Part shown: positions 46,964 through 55,815 of the stretch, in pieces
How positions within the stretch are numbered: position 1 is the first letter of the stretch
How the letters are laid out: the number at the start of each line of letters is the position of its first letter
Assembly (NCBI RefSeq): GCF_009857605.1
Contig: NZ_WWCT01000011.1
Location: 122,574-186,573, forward strand
DNA: 64,000 bases
Source of the DNA: Duganella levis
GTDB lineage: Bacteria; Pseudomonadota; Gammaproteobacteria; Burkholderiales; Burkholderiaceae_D
Direction of reading: 5' to 3'
Made by a program: the position numbers and the translations under genes
The notes under the pieces: generated by a model
Database searches by the model: none
Seen by the model: the letters and a program-made list of their open reading frames with translations, nothing else
Told to the model about the DNA's origin: nothing

Positions 46964-48129
46964 GTCCCCGCTTGCAGTTGGTGGATCAGCCGCGTGGCGG
47001 CGGTATCTTCGGTGTGATGGGTGGCGACCCAGTCGATCACCGGTTTGGCAGCGGCGGCATCGCGTGCCTGCACGGCGGCTTGCAGATAGATGCGGATGTC
47101 GGCGGGTTCTTTTTGCACGTCCCAGTTTTTGCGCGCCAAGGTCAGCGCAGTTTTGGCGTCGTGACGCAGCAGCAGTTCAAACCGCGCTTGTTCGCGCTGG
47201 TGGACGGTGTCGCCGCGTTGGGCAGCGGCGTCGAAGCGCGCGGCCAGTTCGCGCACATCGGTTTGCGTCGCGCTTTGCTTGCCGGCTTGTTGCAGGGCGA
47301 GTGCGCGGCGTAGCAGCAGTGCGTCGATGCGTTCCTGGTCGTGCAGAAGTTCCAGTACGTCGGCGGCGCGGTTTTGTTCCAGCAGCAGGTCGGCGTAGGC
47401 GCCCAGCAGATAGCTGTCGCGTGGACTCAGCGTCAGTGCGCGGCGGAAGCGGGCTTCGGACGTTGCTGCGTCGCCGCGCCGCTGGGCCATTTCCGCCAGC
47501 AGCGTCAGTGCCCAGACGCGCAAGTCCTGCGGTGCGTTGGCGCTGCGGGATAGCGTCAGGTCTAGCAGCTGTTCGCTGGCGGCGGCTTTGCCGGTGACGG
47601 CGCCGATGTTGGCGATGCAGGTGATGGCCACAAGTTCGATCGACAGGCCGGACACGCGCGCGCAGCTGACGGTGGCGCCGGTGTAGTCGCCTTGTACGGT
47701 TTGCACGGTGGCTTGCGTCAGCCATGCCTGGACGTTTTGCGGTTCGGACGCCAGCACCGCCTTCAGGTCGGCCAGCGCCGGCGTGAATTGGTGGGTGCTT
47801 TGCAGCAGCGTGGCGCGCAGCAGTCGGACATCGGTCGGTGGCTCGGCTTGCTGCCACCAGGGGGCGAGTGCGGATTCCGCGTAGCCCAGGTAGCGTGGAT
47901 CGGTTTCGCTGCGCGCCAGCGCGATGTAGCGGCGGGCGATGGTAGCGGCCAGCGTGATGTCGTTCGGGCTGGCGTTCAGTTGGCTGCGCAAGCGGCGCAG
48001 TTCCTGTTGCGCAGGATCGCCCCGGCGCGGCACGGTTTCCACCACCAACTGGCCGCTGGCGGGAATGTAGGGGGCCGACTGTGCGATAGCGGTCACGCAG
48101 CACGCCAGCAGAAGTATGAGTTTATGCAT
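46960..48129 (-). CDS. Exported TPR-repeat protein
   Basis: 389 residues with a Sec signal peptide (about 1-18, IAQSAPYIP). Most of the protein is TPR/Sel1-like helical pairs (for example QAWLTQATVQTVQGDYTGATVSC and ALTLSPRDSYLLGAYADLLLEQNRAAD). It is likely a periplasmic scaffold. It lies between the small lipoprotein and HupE/UreJ genes and overlaps the latter by 4 bases. A hairpin at 48138-48163 lies just before its ribosome site. Partner proteins are unknown, most plausibly DUF4331 or the HupE-like N-domain. Confidence 0.82.
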   Translation of the reverse strand: MHKLILLLACCVTAIAQSAPYIPASGQLVVETVPRRGDPAQQELRRLRSQLNASPNDITLAATIARRYIALARSETDPRYLGYAESALAPWWQQAEPPTDVRLLRATLLQSTHQFTPALADLKAVLASEPQNVQAWLTQATVQTVQGDYTGATVSCARVSGLSIELVAITCIANIGAVTGKAAASEQLLDLTLSRSANAPQDLRVWALTLLAEMAQRRGDAATSEARFRRALTLSPRDSYLLGAYADLLLEQNRAADVLELLHDQERIDALLLRRALALQQAGKQSATQTDVRELAARFDAAAQRGDTVHQREQARFELLLRHDAKTALTLARKNWDVQKEPADIRIYLQAAVQARDAAAAKPVIDWVATHHTEDTAATRLIHQLQAGT

Positions 48130-48137
48130 GATGAATA

Positions 48138-48163
48138 AGGGCGGACGTGTTGGCGTCCGCCCT
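48138..48163 (-). promoter_or_regulatory. Intercistronic hairpin before the TPR gene
   Basis: AGGGCGGACG-N6-CGTCCGCCCT is a perfect 10-base stem. It sits in the 40-base gap between the lipoprotein stop and the TPR start. There is no U-run, so it may be a processing or attenuation element that sets different levels of upstream and downstream products. Confidence 0.5.
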
Positions 48164-48169
48164 GGTGAG

Positions 48170-48421
48170 TTACTTCAGTACGACTGGCTCGGTATCTTCC
48201 GGTGCGGTAGCGACGATGCTGTCGATCGCTTGCGGTTCGGTGGTGGTTTCGCTGCCGTCACCGATGATTGCCAGTACTGCCGTGAAAAACGCATCTACCA
48301 TTGAGACCGGAGGCGGCGTCGTAACGGGCGGCGTAGGCGCTTCATAGTGGCTGCTGCTGCCACCGCAGGCGCTGAGTGCCAGCAGCGCGCTCAGGCCTAA
48401 CATCAGGCTGAGTGTTCTCAT
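48170..48421 (-). CDS. Small lipoprotein
   Basis: 83 residues. The signal peptide ends in the lipobox LSAC (LSALLALSACGGSSSHYEAP), with Cys19 as the lipidated residue. The Gly/Ser/Pro-rich linker is followed by a hydrophobic patch (MVDAFFTAVLAIIG). No family is recognised. Gly at +2 predicts outer-membrane sorting. It overlaps the DUF4331 gene by 4 bases, which shows coupling to that operon. Confidence 0.8.
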   Translation of the reverse strand: MRTLSLMLGLSALLALSACGGSSSHYEAPTPPVTTPPPVSMVDAFFTAVLAIIGDGSETTTEPQAIDSIVATAPEDTEPVVLK

Positions 48422-49947
48422 GGCAGCCTCCGCGCGGCTTGGGCCACGGCGCCGGTTTGCGGCGAACCGGCCAGCGGCGTTTTCAGATACGGGAAGCTGG
48501 TGTTAAAGAAGCTGTCGTCCAGATAAGCGCCGTCGGTGAAGTGCAGTCCGCCAGCAGGTGCATCGGCCGGTGCGCAGCCGAGGTTCAGCGTGCACAGTTT
48601 GCCCATCACCACGCGCAGCGCGATATCGACCACGTCATCGCCGGGACGACGGCCGTTAGGGAAGCCGGCGTTGTCGCCACCGATCACGCCCAGGCGGTTC
48701 TGGCTACCCATGGCGACCGCTGGCGTGCTGGTATTCAGGCGCAGCATTTCGGACGGGGTGACAGTGGCTGGCTGGTTCAGGCCTTTAACGCCGGTCAGGA
48801 ACGCGGCCACCAGGTCATTACGCGGGAAGTTGGTCGGCGCCTTGGCGCCGGCGCTGCCGTACAGGATTTCAATCAGCGCCGGCAGCGTTGGATTGGTCAC
48901 GTAGGTGGCAAACTGGGTATCGCCGGAAGGCTTGCTGGCGTTGAAGGTGTCTTTATCCTTCAGGCCGATCACTACTTCGTTCACCAGCGGCATGCCGAGG
49001 CGCGATACCTGCGTCCAGGCGCCGCCTTCTTTCGATGGCGTGCCAGTGTTTGGTGTCGGATTCAGCAAACGGCCCTGGCGCACGCTGGCGGTGGTCCAGC
49101 CGCCGATCACCGGATCGCTGCTGCCAGCGGCGGTCAGGCAGGAGGCCGCCACTTCCATTTCGATGGCGGTGACGTTTTTGCCGGCCAGATCATCCTTGGC
49201 GGCGCTTTCCGCGTTGGCGGCAAATTCGGTGGCCGGCGCCTTGATGTTCACCAGATCGAAGGTCTCGCCCAGATTGACCACGAACGGGTCTTTGCGCTGG
49301 CCGACGAACACCCGCGCCGGCGTGCTGCAACCGGGGATGTTGACGCTGTAGACGTGCGCCGCCGCATAGGCCGCATAGTTCGGAATCGACTTGTTGCCGA
49401 TGTTGTCGAGCGGTTTGTCGAAGGTGGTGCCGCCATCGGCGGCGTTGGTGACGGCGGCCTTGGTGCCGGTACGGCGGTCGCCGCGCACCACGTTGATGGT
49501 GTAGGTTTCACGGATGTTGGCGCCGGCCGCGTTAGGCGCGGCGATGGCGCCGCCGTTGATCACCAGCGGAATCGACACCTGCTTGCCCCCCACGGTCAGC
49601 TTGGTGTCCTTGTTGGTGTTATTGAAGCGGAACTGGAAGGTCAGGTCTTCCTTGGCGTCGCCGTTGTTGTCGATGTGGATCTCGTACAGCGCGTTCGGGT
49701 CCATGGCGAAGTAGTTGGGGCCGGCGCCGGGGTCTTGCAGCGGCACGTAGTCGGCAATCAGCGTGACGAAGGCGCTGCGGCCGGTTTCGTAACTGCGGAA
49801 CATATAGAAGTCGGTGCCGTCGACCTTGGGGCTTTGCGTAATGAACGGTGCTTCGCGATGGCTGGACGCCATTGCGGCCGGCAGATACGCGCCGGCCAGT
49901 GTGCCAATAACCGCCAGGCGCACGGCTTGATTGATGATAGTTTGCAT
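48418..49947 (-). CDS. DUF4331 exported protein
   Basis: 509 residues with a signal peptide (about 1-27, AMASSHREAP). The mature N-terminus SSHREAPFITQSPKVDGTDF is the DUF4331 signature. An internal HIDNNGDAKEDLTFQF (93-101 core) resembles a calcium-binding loop. The rest is beta-rich with repeated GxP and DxV motifs. No function is established for DUF4331. Here it leads a four-gene operon with a lipoprotein, TPR and HupE/UreJ proteins, 95 bases downstream of a TonB-dependent receptor on the same strand. Confidence 0.85.
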   Translation of the reverse strand: MQTIINQAVRLAVIGTLAGAYLPAAMASSHREAPFITQSPKVDGTDFYMFRSYETGRSAFVTLIADYVPLQDPGAGPNYFAMDPNALYEIHIDNNGDAKEDLTFQFRFNNTNKDTKLTVGGKQVSIPLVINGGAIAAPNAAGANIRETYTINVVRGDRRTGTKAAVTNAADGGTTFDKPLDNIGNKSIPNYAAYAAAHVYSVNIPGCSTPARVFVGQRKDPFVVNLGETFDLVNIKAPATEFAANAESAAKDDLAGKNVTAIEMEVAASCLTAAGSSDPVIGGWTTASVRQGRLLNPTPNTGTPSKEGGAWTQVSRLGMPLVNEVVIGLKDKDTFNASKPSGDTQFATYVTNPTLPALIEILYGSAGAKAPTNFPRNDLVAAFLTGVKGLNQPATVTPSEMLRLNTSTPAVAMGSQNRLGVIGGDNAGFPNGRRPGDDVVDIALRVVMGKLCTLNLGCAPADAPAGGLHFTDGAYLDDSFFNTSFPYLKTPLAGSPQTGAVAQAARRLP

Positions 49948-50042
49948 CTCGCTTCCTCCGAATGAGTAGACCTTCTGTGGGTACTGCAGGCTGATATACG
50001 CAGCGGACTGCGCGTCAGATTCAGATTTAATAAGATTAATTT

Positions 50043-52064
50043 TCAGAAACTATGGCTAAGGGTCAGCCGCAGCGTACGCGGCTCGACCGGATGGAAGTGC
50101 ACATCGCCGACGCCCCCGGCCGGCTCGCCCGCCAGACGCGAGGTGTAGTAGTAATCGATATCGCTGGCGCGGCGGTTGAACAGGTTGAAACCGTCCAGCG
50201 TCAGCTTGGTGCGTTGATTCAGTTGATAGCCGATGCGGCCGTAGGCCAGCGTGGTGGCGGCCGAGCGCACGCTGTTGTCCTCGATTAGCGGGCGCTGGCC
50301 GAAATAGCGCAGCTCAAAGCCGCCGAACCAACGGCCGATATCCTTGATCGTGACGCCGAACGACGCCACCTTGTCGAGCGCTTCCGGCACGTAATTGCCC
50401 ACCGGGTCGCTCTGGCGGTAGCGCGCATGCGACACCGCCAGGTCGAGGTCGAACAGCAGCCACGGCGCGGCGATGTAGTGGTTGTTCCATTCAACGCCGG
50501 TGCGGCGGCTGGCGCGGCTGGCTTCGGTCTGGCCGCTGTCGCCGGCGTAGACCAGTTCCGAATCGATATCCAGTGCCCATAGCGACAAGGAACTTTGCAG
50601 GCCCGGCAGCCATTCGCTGCGCACGCCCAGTTCGGCGCCGCGCGTGCCCACCAGCGGCGGCGCCGGATCGGGGCCGGTGACGCCGCGCGCGTCGTTGCTG
50701 TGGAAGCCGGCGCCGTAGTTGATGAAGTATTCGGTCCTGGCCCACGGGCCGAAGATCAGCGACAGCTTGGGCGAGAACTTGTGCGCATTGGCGCTGTCGT
50801 CGTTGACCTTGAAGCGGTAGGCGTCATAGCGCAGGCCGGCGATGCTGCGGAAGGTTGGCGTCCAGTAGCTGGTGTTGTCCGCATACAGGCCGACGCTGGC
50901 CTCGTTGACGCGGTCCTCACGAACGGTAGACAACCGTTGGCGTCCCTCGGTGGCGTACAGGCCGATGGGGGCGATGTGGTCGTAGCGTGCCTGCACGCCC
51001 AGCTGGTTGCGCATGTCGATGCCGCCGACGTTGCTCAGCCAGGCCTGGCTGACGCTGCCGCCGCCCATGGTGCGGCGTTCGCTTTGCTGGAACTGGTCGC
51101 CGTGCGCCGGGTCATTCAGCAGATAGGTGAAGTTGCTGTACAGGTCGAGACTGGAGCGCACCAGGTAGGCCGAGGCCTGCGTCACGTGGTCGCTGTCGCG
51201 GCGGTGCATATTCCAGGCCAGGCTGGTGCGCGAGGTGTCGCCGCCGTCGGTGGGATCAAGGCTGCCGAAGCGGCCGATCAGGCCTTGCTGCACGGCGCGC
51301 AGCGGTACCTGGTCGGTGGCGTTCCAGCGGTTGCGGTAAGCCATGGCGGTGATGCTGTAGCCGTCCTGCGCGTCGCCGTGGCTGTAGCGCAGCGTGCCGC
51401 TGTATTTGCGCACCTGCTCCGGGGTTTGCCAGGGGCCGTTGTTGCGGCTGACTTCCAGCCCGTACAGCAGCGTGCCGCCGGCGGCGGCAAAGGAGTCGGC
51501 CAGTACGCCGCGCTGGTAGCCGTAGCTGCCGGCGGTCAAGCTGGCGATGCCCTGCTTCAGTTGGTCGCTGAGGCCGATGTGGGCCGCGCCTGCCGAGGAG
51601 AAGTCGCCCTCGTCGGCGAAGTAGCTGCCTTTCTTGTAGTCGATGCGCTGCACCAGCTCGGGAATCAGGAAGTTGAGGTCGGAATAGCCCTGGCCGTGCG
51701 CGTTGCTGCGCATATTGACCGGCACGCCGTCGACCCAGGTGGCGAAGTCGGTGCCGTGGTCGAGGTTGAAGCCGCGCAGGAAGTATTGGTTGGCCTTGCC
51801 GTCACCGCTGTGCTGGGTGACGATCATGCCGGGCACGAACTCCAGCAGCTCGCCGGTGCGCAGCGCCGGACGGTTGGCGATCAGGTTGGCCGTCACCGTG
51901 CCCTGGCTGGCGGCGTCGGAGGTGCCGACTGCATTGTCGTAATGGCCCAACACTGTCACGCTGGCCAGCGCGCCGGTGCTATCCTCGGTGGCGAGTGCCA
52001 TCCCATGCAGTGTGGTAGCCAGTAACGTCGCCGATACTGCCGCCATCGTGCCTCTGATTGTCAT
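50043..52064 (-). CDS. TonB-dependent receptor
   Basis: 673 residues, short for a receptor of this type. A signal peptide (about 1-25) precedes the plug, which has motifs TGELLEFVPGMIVTQHSGDG and FLRGFNLDHGTDFATWVDG. The C-terminal barrel ends LRLTLSHSF with a terminal Phe. RGFNLDHGTDF is seen in TonB receptors of uncertain metal/organic substrates associated with DUF4331/HupE clusters (inference). It is divergent from the ECF sigma factor gene. No Fur box is apparent in the 137-base gap. Confidence 0.9.
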   Translation of the reverse strand: MTIRGTMAAVSATLLATTLHGMALATEDSTGALASVTVLGHYDNAVGTSDAASQGTVTANLIANRPALRTGELLEFVPGMIVTQHSGDGKANQYFLRGFNLDHGTDFATWVDGVPVNMRSNAHGQGYSDLNFLIPELVQRIDYKKGSYFADEGDFSSAGAAHIGLSDQLKQGIASLTAGSYGYQRGVLADSFAAAGGTLLYGLEVSRNNGPWQTPEQVRKYSGTLRYSHGDAQDGYSITAMAYRNRWNATDQVPLRAVQQGLIGRFGSLDPTDGGDTSRTSLAWNMHRRDSDHVTQASAYLVRSSLDLYSNFTYLLNDPAHGDQFQQSERRTMGGGSVSQAWLSNVGGIDMRNQLGVQARYDHIAPIGLYATEGRQRLSTVREDRVNEASVGLYADNTSYWTPTFRSIAGLRYDAYRFKVNDDSANAHKFSPKLSLIFGPWARTEYFINYGAGFHSNDARGVTGPDPAPPLVGTRGAELGVRSEWLPGLQSSLSLWALDIDSELVYAGDSGQTEASRASRRTGVEWNNHYIAAPWLLFDLDLAVSHARYRQSDPVGNYVPEALDKVASFGVTIKDIGRWFGGFELRYFGQRPLIEDNSVRSAATTLAYGRIGYQLNQRTKLTLDGFNLFNRRASDIDYYYTSRLAGEPAGGVGDVHFHPVEPRTLRLTLSHSF

Positions 52065-52201
52065 CTGGTCCCCCCGCCTGCATTATTGGATGCTACATGT
52101 TGTTATGCTTATACGAAGGCAAGTTTCAATTGGATTCAGGATTTTGTTTGTGCTGCGTTGGGAATATGGTAATTTTCTTCATCTTCCGATTAAGGCATGC
52201 C
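52065..52201. promoter_or_regulatory. Divergent promoter region of receptor and ECF sigma genes
   Basis: This 137-base AT-richer gap must hold promoters for both the TonB receptor (minus) and the ECF sigma factor (plus). The ribosome site AAGG lies 6 bases before the GTG at 52202. I did not find a repeated -35/-10 pair that would mark an ECF-specific promoter. Confidence 0.45.
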
Positions 52202-52789
52202 GTGTCCGACGCTCACACTCTCGATCCCCAACAGCTGCGCACCTGGTTGAACGGCGCCGCGCTGCACGACGCCGCAGCCTTCCGTTCGCTGTATGACGCC
52301 ACTTCGTCGAAACTGTTTGGCTTCGCGCTGCGTATATTAGGTAAGCGCGAACTTGCTGAAGAAGTGTTGCAAGAGAGTTTCGTCGCGATCTGGCACAACG
52401 CCGGTACTTATCAAAGCCACCTGGCCGCACCGATGACATGGATGACCACCATCGTGCGCAACAAGGCTTTCGATTTGCTACGCCGTAGCGATGTCGCCGC
52501 CGAAATCGATGGAGACCCGTTTGACGCCGCTATCATGAATGCACTGCACGACCCTGCCGCCACGCCGATGGAGGCGCTGGAACTCAGCCGCGACGCCACC
52601 GCACTGGCCTATTGCATGTCCGCGCTGGAAGGCCTGCACCGCCAGGTGGTGGGACTGGCGTTCTTTCATGATTTGTCGCACAGCGAAGTGGCGCAGCAGA
52701 TGGCGCTGCCGATCGGGACCGTCAAGACCTGGATACGCCGCAGCCTGGAAAAGCTGAAGACGTGCCTGGCCAAGGGAGAGCGTCCATGA
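52202..52789 (+). CDS. ECF-type RNA polymerase sigma factor
   Basis: 195 residues from GTG 52202 ([18 protein letters not shown]), with AAGG at 6-base spacing; the frame is open another 48 codons upstream but that part has no sigma homology. Sigma-2 ([39 protein letters not shown]) and sigma-4 ([23 protein letters not shown]) are present; the latter ends [15 protein letters not shown]. It resembles the SigK/RskA-linked group. Its stop overlaps the anti-sigma ATG (ATGA). It probably drives the divergent receptor and DUF4331 operon (inference). Confidence 0.9.
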   Translation: MSDAHTLDPQQLRTWLNGAALHDAAAFRSLYDATSSKLFGFALRILGKRELAEEVLQESFVAIWHNAGTYQSHLAAPMTWMTTIVRNKAFDLLRRSDVAAEIDGDPFDAAIMNALHDPAATPMEALELSRDATALAYCMSALEGLHRQVVGLAFFHDLSHSEVAQQMALPIGTVKTWIRRSLEKLKTCLAKGERP

Positions 52790-53478
52790 ACATTCGCGAC
52801 AATGCGCCATTGCGCGAAAAGCTGGCGGCAGAATATGTCCTCGGCACGCTGAAAGGCGGCGCCCGTCGCCGCTTCGAGGGATATCTGCACAACGACGCCG
52901 CACTACGCCGCCTGACGGCCGAGTGGCAGGACCGGCTGGTGCCGATGGCCGAGTTTTCCACAGCGGTGACGCCGCGCAATCACGTATGGGCCGGCATCGA
53001 ACGGCGCCTGAATCTGCGGCCGGCGCAAGCCGGCTGGCTGGCGTCGCTGACCTTCTGGCGTTCGCTGGGTCTGGTCTCGACCGCGATGGCGGCCCTGCTG
53101 GTGGTGGTGATCGGCACGCGCGTGCTGGATCAGCCGCAGCTCGATTACGTCGCCACGCTGACCGATGAAAAATCGCAGACCGCACTGGTGCTGACCGGCG
53201 ATACGCATCGCAAGGCGCTGACCGTGCGCCTGGTCGGCAACGCGCCGGTGGCCAGCGACAAGACGCTGCAGCTGTGGGCGGTGCCGAAGCAAGGCCATCC
53301 ACGTTCGCTCGGCCTGCTGGCTGACAAAGGTGAAGTCAAGCTGGCGCTGGGCAGCAATGCCGTCGGCGACGACGTCGCGCTGCTGGCGGTATCGCTGGAG
53401 CCGAAAGGCGGCTCGCCCGATCCGAATGGTCCAACTGGCCCTATACTCTACAAAGGCGCGTTGGTACGCGTAATGTAA
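52786..53478 (+). CDS. Anti-sigma factor, RskA type
   Basis: 230 residues from ATG 52786 ([20 protein letters not shown]), with GGGAGAG as ribosome site and 4-base overlap with the sigma gene. The N-terminal cytoplasmic part ([18 protein letters not shown]) is the sigma-binding region. One membrane helix lies at about 95-115 ([19 protein letters not shown]). The C-terminal periplasmic RskA domain has [19 protein letters not shown]. It probably holds the sigma inactive until an envelope signal arrives. Confidence 0.88.
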   Translation: MNIRDNAPLREKLAAEYVLGTLKGGARRRFEGYLHNDAALRRLTAEWQDRLVPMAEFSTAVTPRNHVWAGIERRLNLRPAQAGWLASLTFWRSLGLVSTAMAALLVVVIGTRVLDQPQLDYVATLTDEKSQTALVLTGDTHRKALTVRLVGNAPVASDKTLQLWAVPKQGHPRSLGLLADKGEVKLALGSNAVGDDVALLAVSLEPKGGSPDPNGPTGPILYKGALVRVM

Positions 53479-53490
53479 AGAAGGAGCAGC

Positions 53491-53913
53491 ATGGACGCGG
53501 AAAAATTCAATACCGACTACTTCAACCAGTTCGGCAAAGGCACATTGCCGGACCATCTGGGCATCGTCATCACTTCCGTCAAGGAAGGCGAGATTGTGGC
53601 GGAATTCGCCGTGAGCGGCTATCATCTCGCGCCGAACGGTTTCCTGCATGCGGGCAGCGTGGTCACGCTGGCCGATACGGCTTGCGGCTATGCGTGCTTC
53701 TCGCATCTGCCGGAAGGCGCGCAGAACTTCACCACCATCGAGTTGAAATCCAATCACCTCGGCACCGCGCGCGAAGGCACGGTGGTGGCAACCGCCACGG
53801 CGGTGCATCTGGGCCGCACCACGCAGGTGTGGGACGCCACGGTCATCAACAAGGCCACTGGCAAAACAATAGCGTTGTTCAGATGCACGCAAATGATCTT
53901 GTACCCCAAATAA
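53491..53913 (+). CDS. PaaI-family hotdog thioesterase
   Basis: 140 residues with the hotdog fold of PaaI/YdiI-type acyl-CoA thioesterases: GFLHAGSVVTLADTACGYAC, and ELKSNHLGTAREGTVVATAT. The catalytic Asp/Glu is expected in VVTLADTACG. It starts 12 bases after the anti-sigma stop and may be in the same transcript, although its cytosolic enzyme function shows no obvious link. The substrate acyl group is unknown. Confidence 0.87.
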   Translation: MDAEKFNTDYFNQFGKGTLPDHLGIVITSVKEGEIVAEFAVSGYHLAPNGFLHAGSVVTLADTACGYACFSHLPEGAQNFTTIELKSNHLGTAREGTVVATATAVHLGRTTQVWDATVINKATGKTIALFRCTQMILYPK

Positions 53914-53980
53914 TCTGATAAATTGCAGTAGAAGCCGAGCCCCCGCTGAATTCTCTTTATCGTTTTTAATCAGGACTGAT

Positions 53981-54454
53981 ATGAAAAAATTCATCAAACG
54001 GCTTGGCTGCGGCCTGCTGCTGGCCTCTTCGCTGGCCATGGCGCAAACGCCCTATACCGAGGACTCGACTTACCAAGGCCTGGGCGGCAAGGAAGGCATC
54101 AAGAAGATCGTCGATACCTTCATCACGCTGGTGCTGGCCGACCCGCGCATCAAGGAAAGTTTCACCGACTTCGACATCCCGCAACTGAACGTGCGCTTGC
54201 AGGAGCAGTTCTGCGAGTTCGCCGGCGGCCCGTGCAAGTACACCGGCAAATACCACGACAAGGCGATGGAGGGCGTGGGCCCGGTGCGCGATATGAAGAC
54301 CGTGCACCAGGATCTGAAGATCACCAACGCCATGTTCAATGCGCTGACCGAGGATTTGCAGATCGCGATGGAACAGCACAATGTGCCGAGCCGCGTCGCG
54401 CTCAAGCTGGTCGCCAAGCTGGCGCCGATGCAGCGCGATATCGTCACCAAGTAA
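53981..54454 (+). CDS. Exported truncated haemoglobin (group 1-like)
   Basis: 157 residues. A Sec signal peptide (about 1-21, LASSLAMAQ) precedes a truncated globin domain (about 27-155). TYQGLGGKEGIKKIVDTFITL, FCEFAGGPCKYTGK and GVGPVRDMKTVHQDLKIT match the group-1 trHb pattern, with the proximal His in KTVHQDLKIT. Most truncated haemoglobins are cytoplasmic; an exported one is unusual. It precedes the DUF3034 gene by 18 bases, suggesting an operon. Its role may be O2/NO/peroxide chemistry in the periplasm (inference). Confidence 0.85.
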   Translation: MKKFIKRLGCGLLLASSLAMAQTPYTEDSTYQGLGGKEGIKKIVDTFITLVLADPRIKESFTDFDIPQLNVRLQEQFCEFAGGPCKYTGKYHDKAMEGVGPVRDMKTVHQDLKITNAMFNALTEDLQIAMEQHNVPSRVALKLVAKLAPMQRDIVTK

Positions 54455-54472
54455 TCCATCAGGAGCATAACA

Positions 54473-55363
54473 ATGAAAAAAATCATTCCAGCCTTGATGG
54501 CTGCGTTGGCGGTATTGCCATCTGCCGGCGCCTACGCACAATCGTCGCCCGACATGGGCAAGCTGCTGGCCACCGGCGGCGTGATTCAGGTGGAAGGTGC
54601 GGGCGGCGGCGGCATTACGCCGTGGGCACTGATCAGCGGCTACGGCTCGCGCGACAGCTGGGGCGCGAATGCGCACTACACCTACATCAATACGCAGGAC
54701 TACAAGCTGGGCAGCTACGGCGTGGCGATCGGCATCGCCGACCGGCTCGAAGTATCGTTCGCCAACCAGGAATTCAAGGGCAGCCTGGCGCCGCTGGATA
54801 AGCTGAATATCAAGCAGGACATCGTCGGCCTCAAACTGAAGGTGCTGGGCGATGCGGTGTATGAGCAGGACAGCTGGGTGCCGCAGGTGGCGATCGGCTT
54901 GATGTACAAGAAGAACAAGGGCGTGCGCGGACTGGAGGCGCTGGGCGTCACCAACGTCAAGCAGCTGGGCGCCAAGGACGATCATGGCTACGACTACTAC
55001 GTCTCGGCCACCAAGATCTACCTGGAACAAAGCCTGCTGCTAAATGCTACGCTGCGCGCCACGCGCGCCAACCAGATGGGCATCCTCGGTTTCGGCGGCG
55101 ACCGCAATGACGATACGCGCTTGATGCCGGAGTTCTCGGCCGCCTACCTGATCACCCGCAAGGTGGCGCTCGGCGCCGAGTACCGCCGCAAGCCGCACAA
55201 TCTCGGCGTGGACAACGAGAAGGCGTATTACGACGCCTTCGTCGCCTGGTTCCCGACCCGGAATGTGTCAGTGACGGCCGCCTATGCGGAGCTGGGTGAC
55301 ATCACCATCTTCAACCCGAAGAAGCAGCACGGCCTGTACCTGTCGCTGCAGGCGGGCTTCTAG
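54473..55363 (+). CDS. DUF3034 family outer-membrane-like protein
   Basis: 296 residues with a signal peptide (about 1-22, AGAYAQSSPD). The mature protein alternates beta-strands (for example NAHYTYINTQDYKLGSYGVA and VALGAEYRRKPHNLG) and ends LYLSLQAGF with a terminal Phe, the outer-membrane barrel signal. DUF3034 has no assigned function. It follows the exported globin by 18 bases and overlaps the convergent cyanase gene by 4 bases. Confidence 0.8.
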   Translation: MKKIIPALMAALAVLPSAGAYAQSSPDMGKLLATGGVIQVEGAGGGGITPWALISGYGSRDSWGANAHYTYINTQDYKLGSYGVAIGIADRLEVSFANQEFKGSLAPLDKLNIKQDIVGLKLKVLGDAVYEQDSWVPQVAIGLMYKKNKGVRGLEALGVTNVKQLGAKDDHGYDYYVSATKIYLEQSLLLNATLRATRANQMGILGFGGDRNDDTRLMPEFSAAYLITRKVALGAEYRRKPHNLGVDNEKAYYDAFVAWFPTRNVSVTAAYAELGDITIFNPKKQHGLYLSLQAGF

Positions 55364-55803
55364 TAGGATTTGTAGGGCAGGAATTTGCCGCTCAGGACTA
55401 CCTGCACGCGGTCGCCCTTCGGATCGGCTTCTCGCTGGATATCCATCGAGAAGTCGATCGCGCTCATGATGCCGTCGCCGAATTCCTCGTGTATCAATTC
55501 CTTGATGGTGGTGCCGTAGACGCTGACGATTTCGTACCAGCGGTAGATCAGCGGATCGGTCGGCACGGCGGTCGGCAGCGAGCCTTTGTACGGCACGATT
55601 TGCAGCCACGCCGCTTCCTCGTCGGTCAACGCGAACAATTCCTGCGCCTTGTCGGCCTGCGCGCGGCTGAAGGTCATCTGGCCCAGCAGCGCGGCGGTCG
55701 TCCACTCCTTGCTTTGGCCGAATTCCTTGGCCAGGTCGCCCCAGCGCAGACCTTTGGCCACCTTGGCCGAGATGATTTTTTGCGTGACTTGATTGCGGTC
55801 CAT
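55360..55803 (-). CDS. cynS: Cyanate hydratase (cyanase)
   Basis: 147 residues. An N-terminal helical domain is followed by the catalytic domain PLIYRWYEIVSVYGTTIKEL. The triad is Arg88, Glu91 and Ser114, with the same spacing as E. coli Arg96, Glu99 and Ser122. The enzyme converts cyanate and bicarbonate to ammonia and CO2. It lies 12 bases downstream of the ABC ATPase gene, so it is the last gene of the transporter operon. Confidence 0.95.
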   Translation of the reverse strand: MDRNQVTQKIISAKVAKGLRWGDLAKEFGQSKEWTTAALLGQMTFSRAQADKAQELFALTDEEAAWLQIVPYKGSLPTAVPTDPLIYRWYEIVSVYGTTIKELIHEEFGDGIMSAIDFSMDIQREADPKGDRVQVVLSGKFLPYKSY

Positions 55804-55815
55804 GAGATTTCTCCT

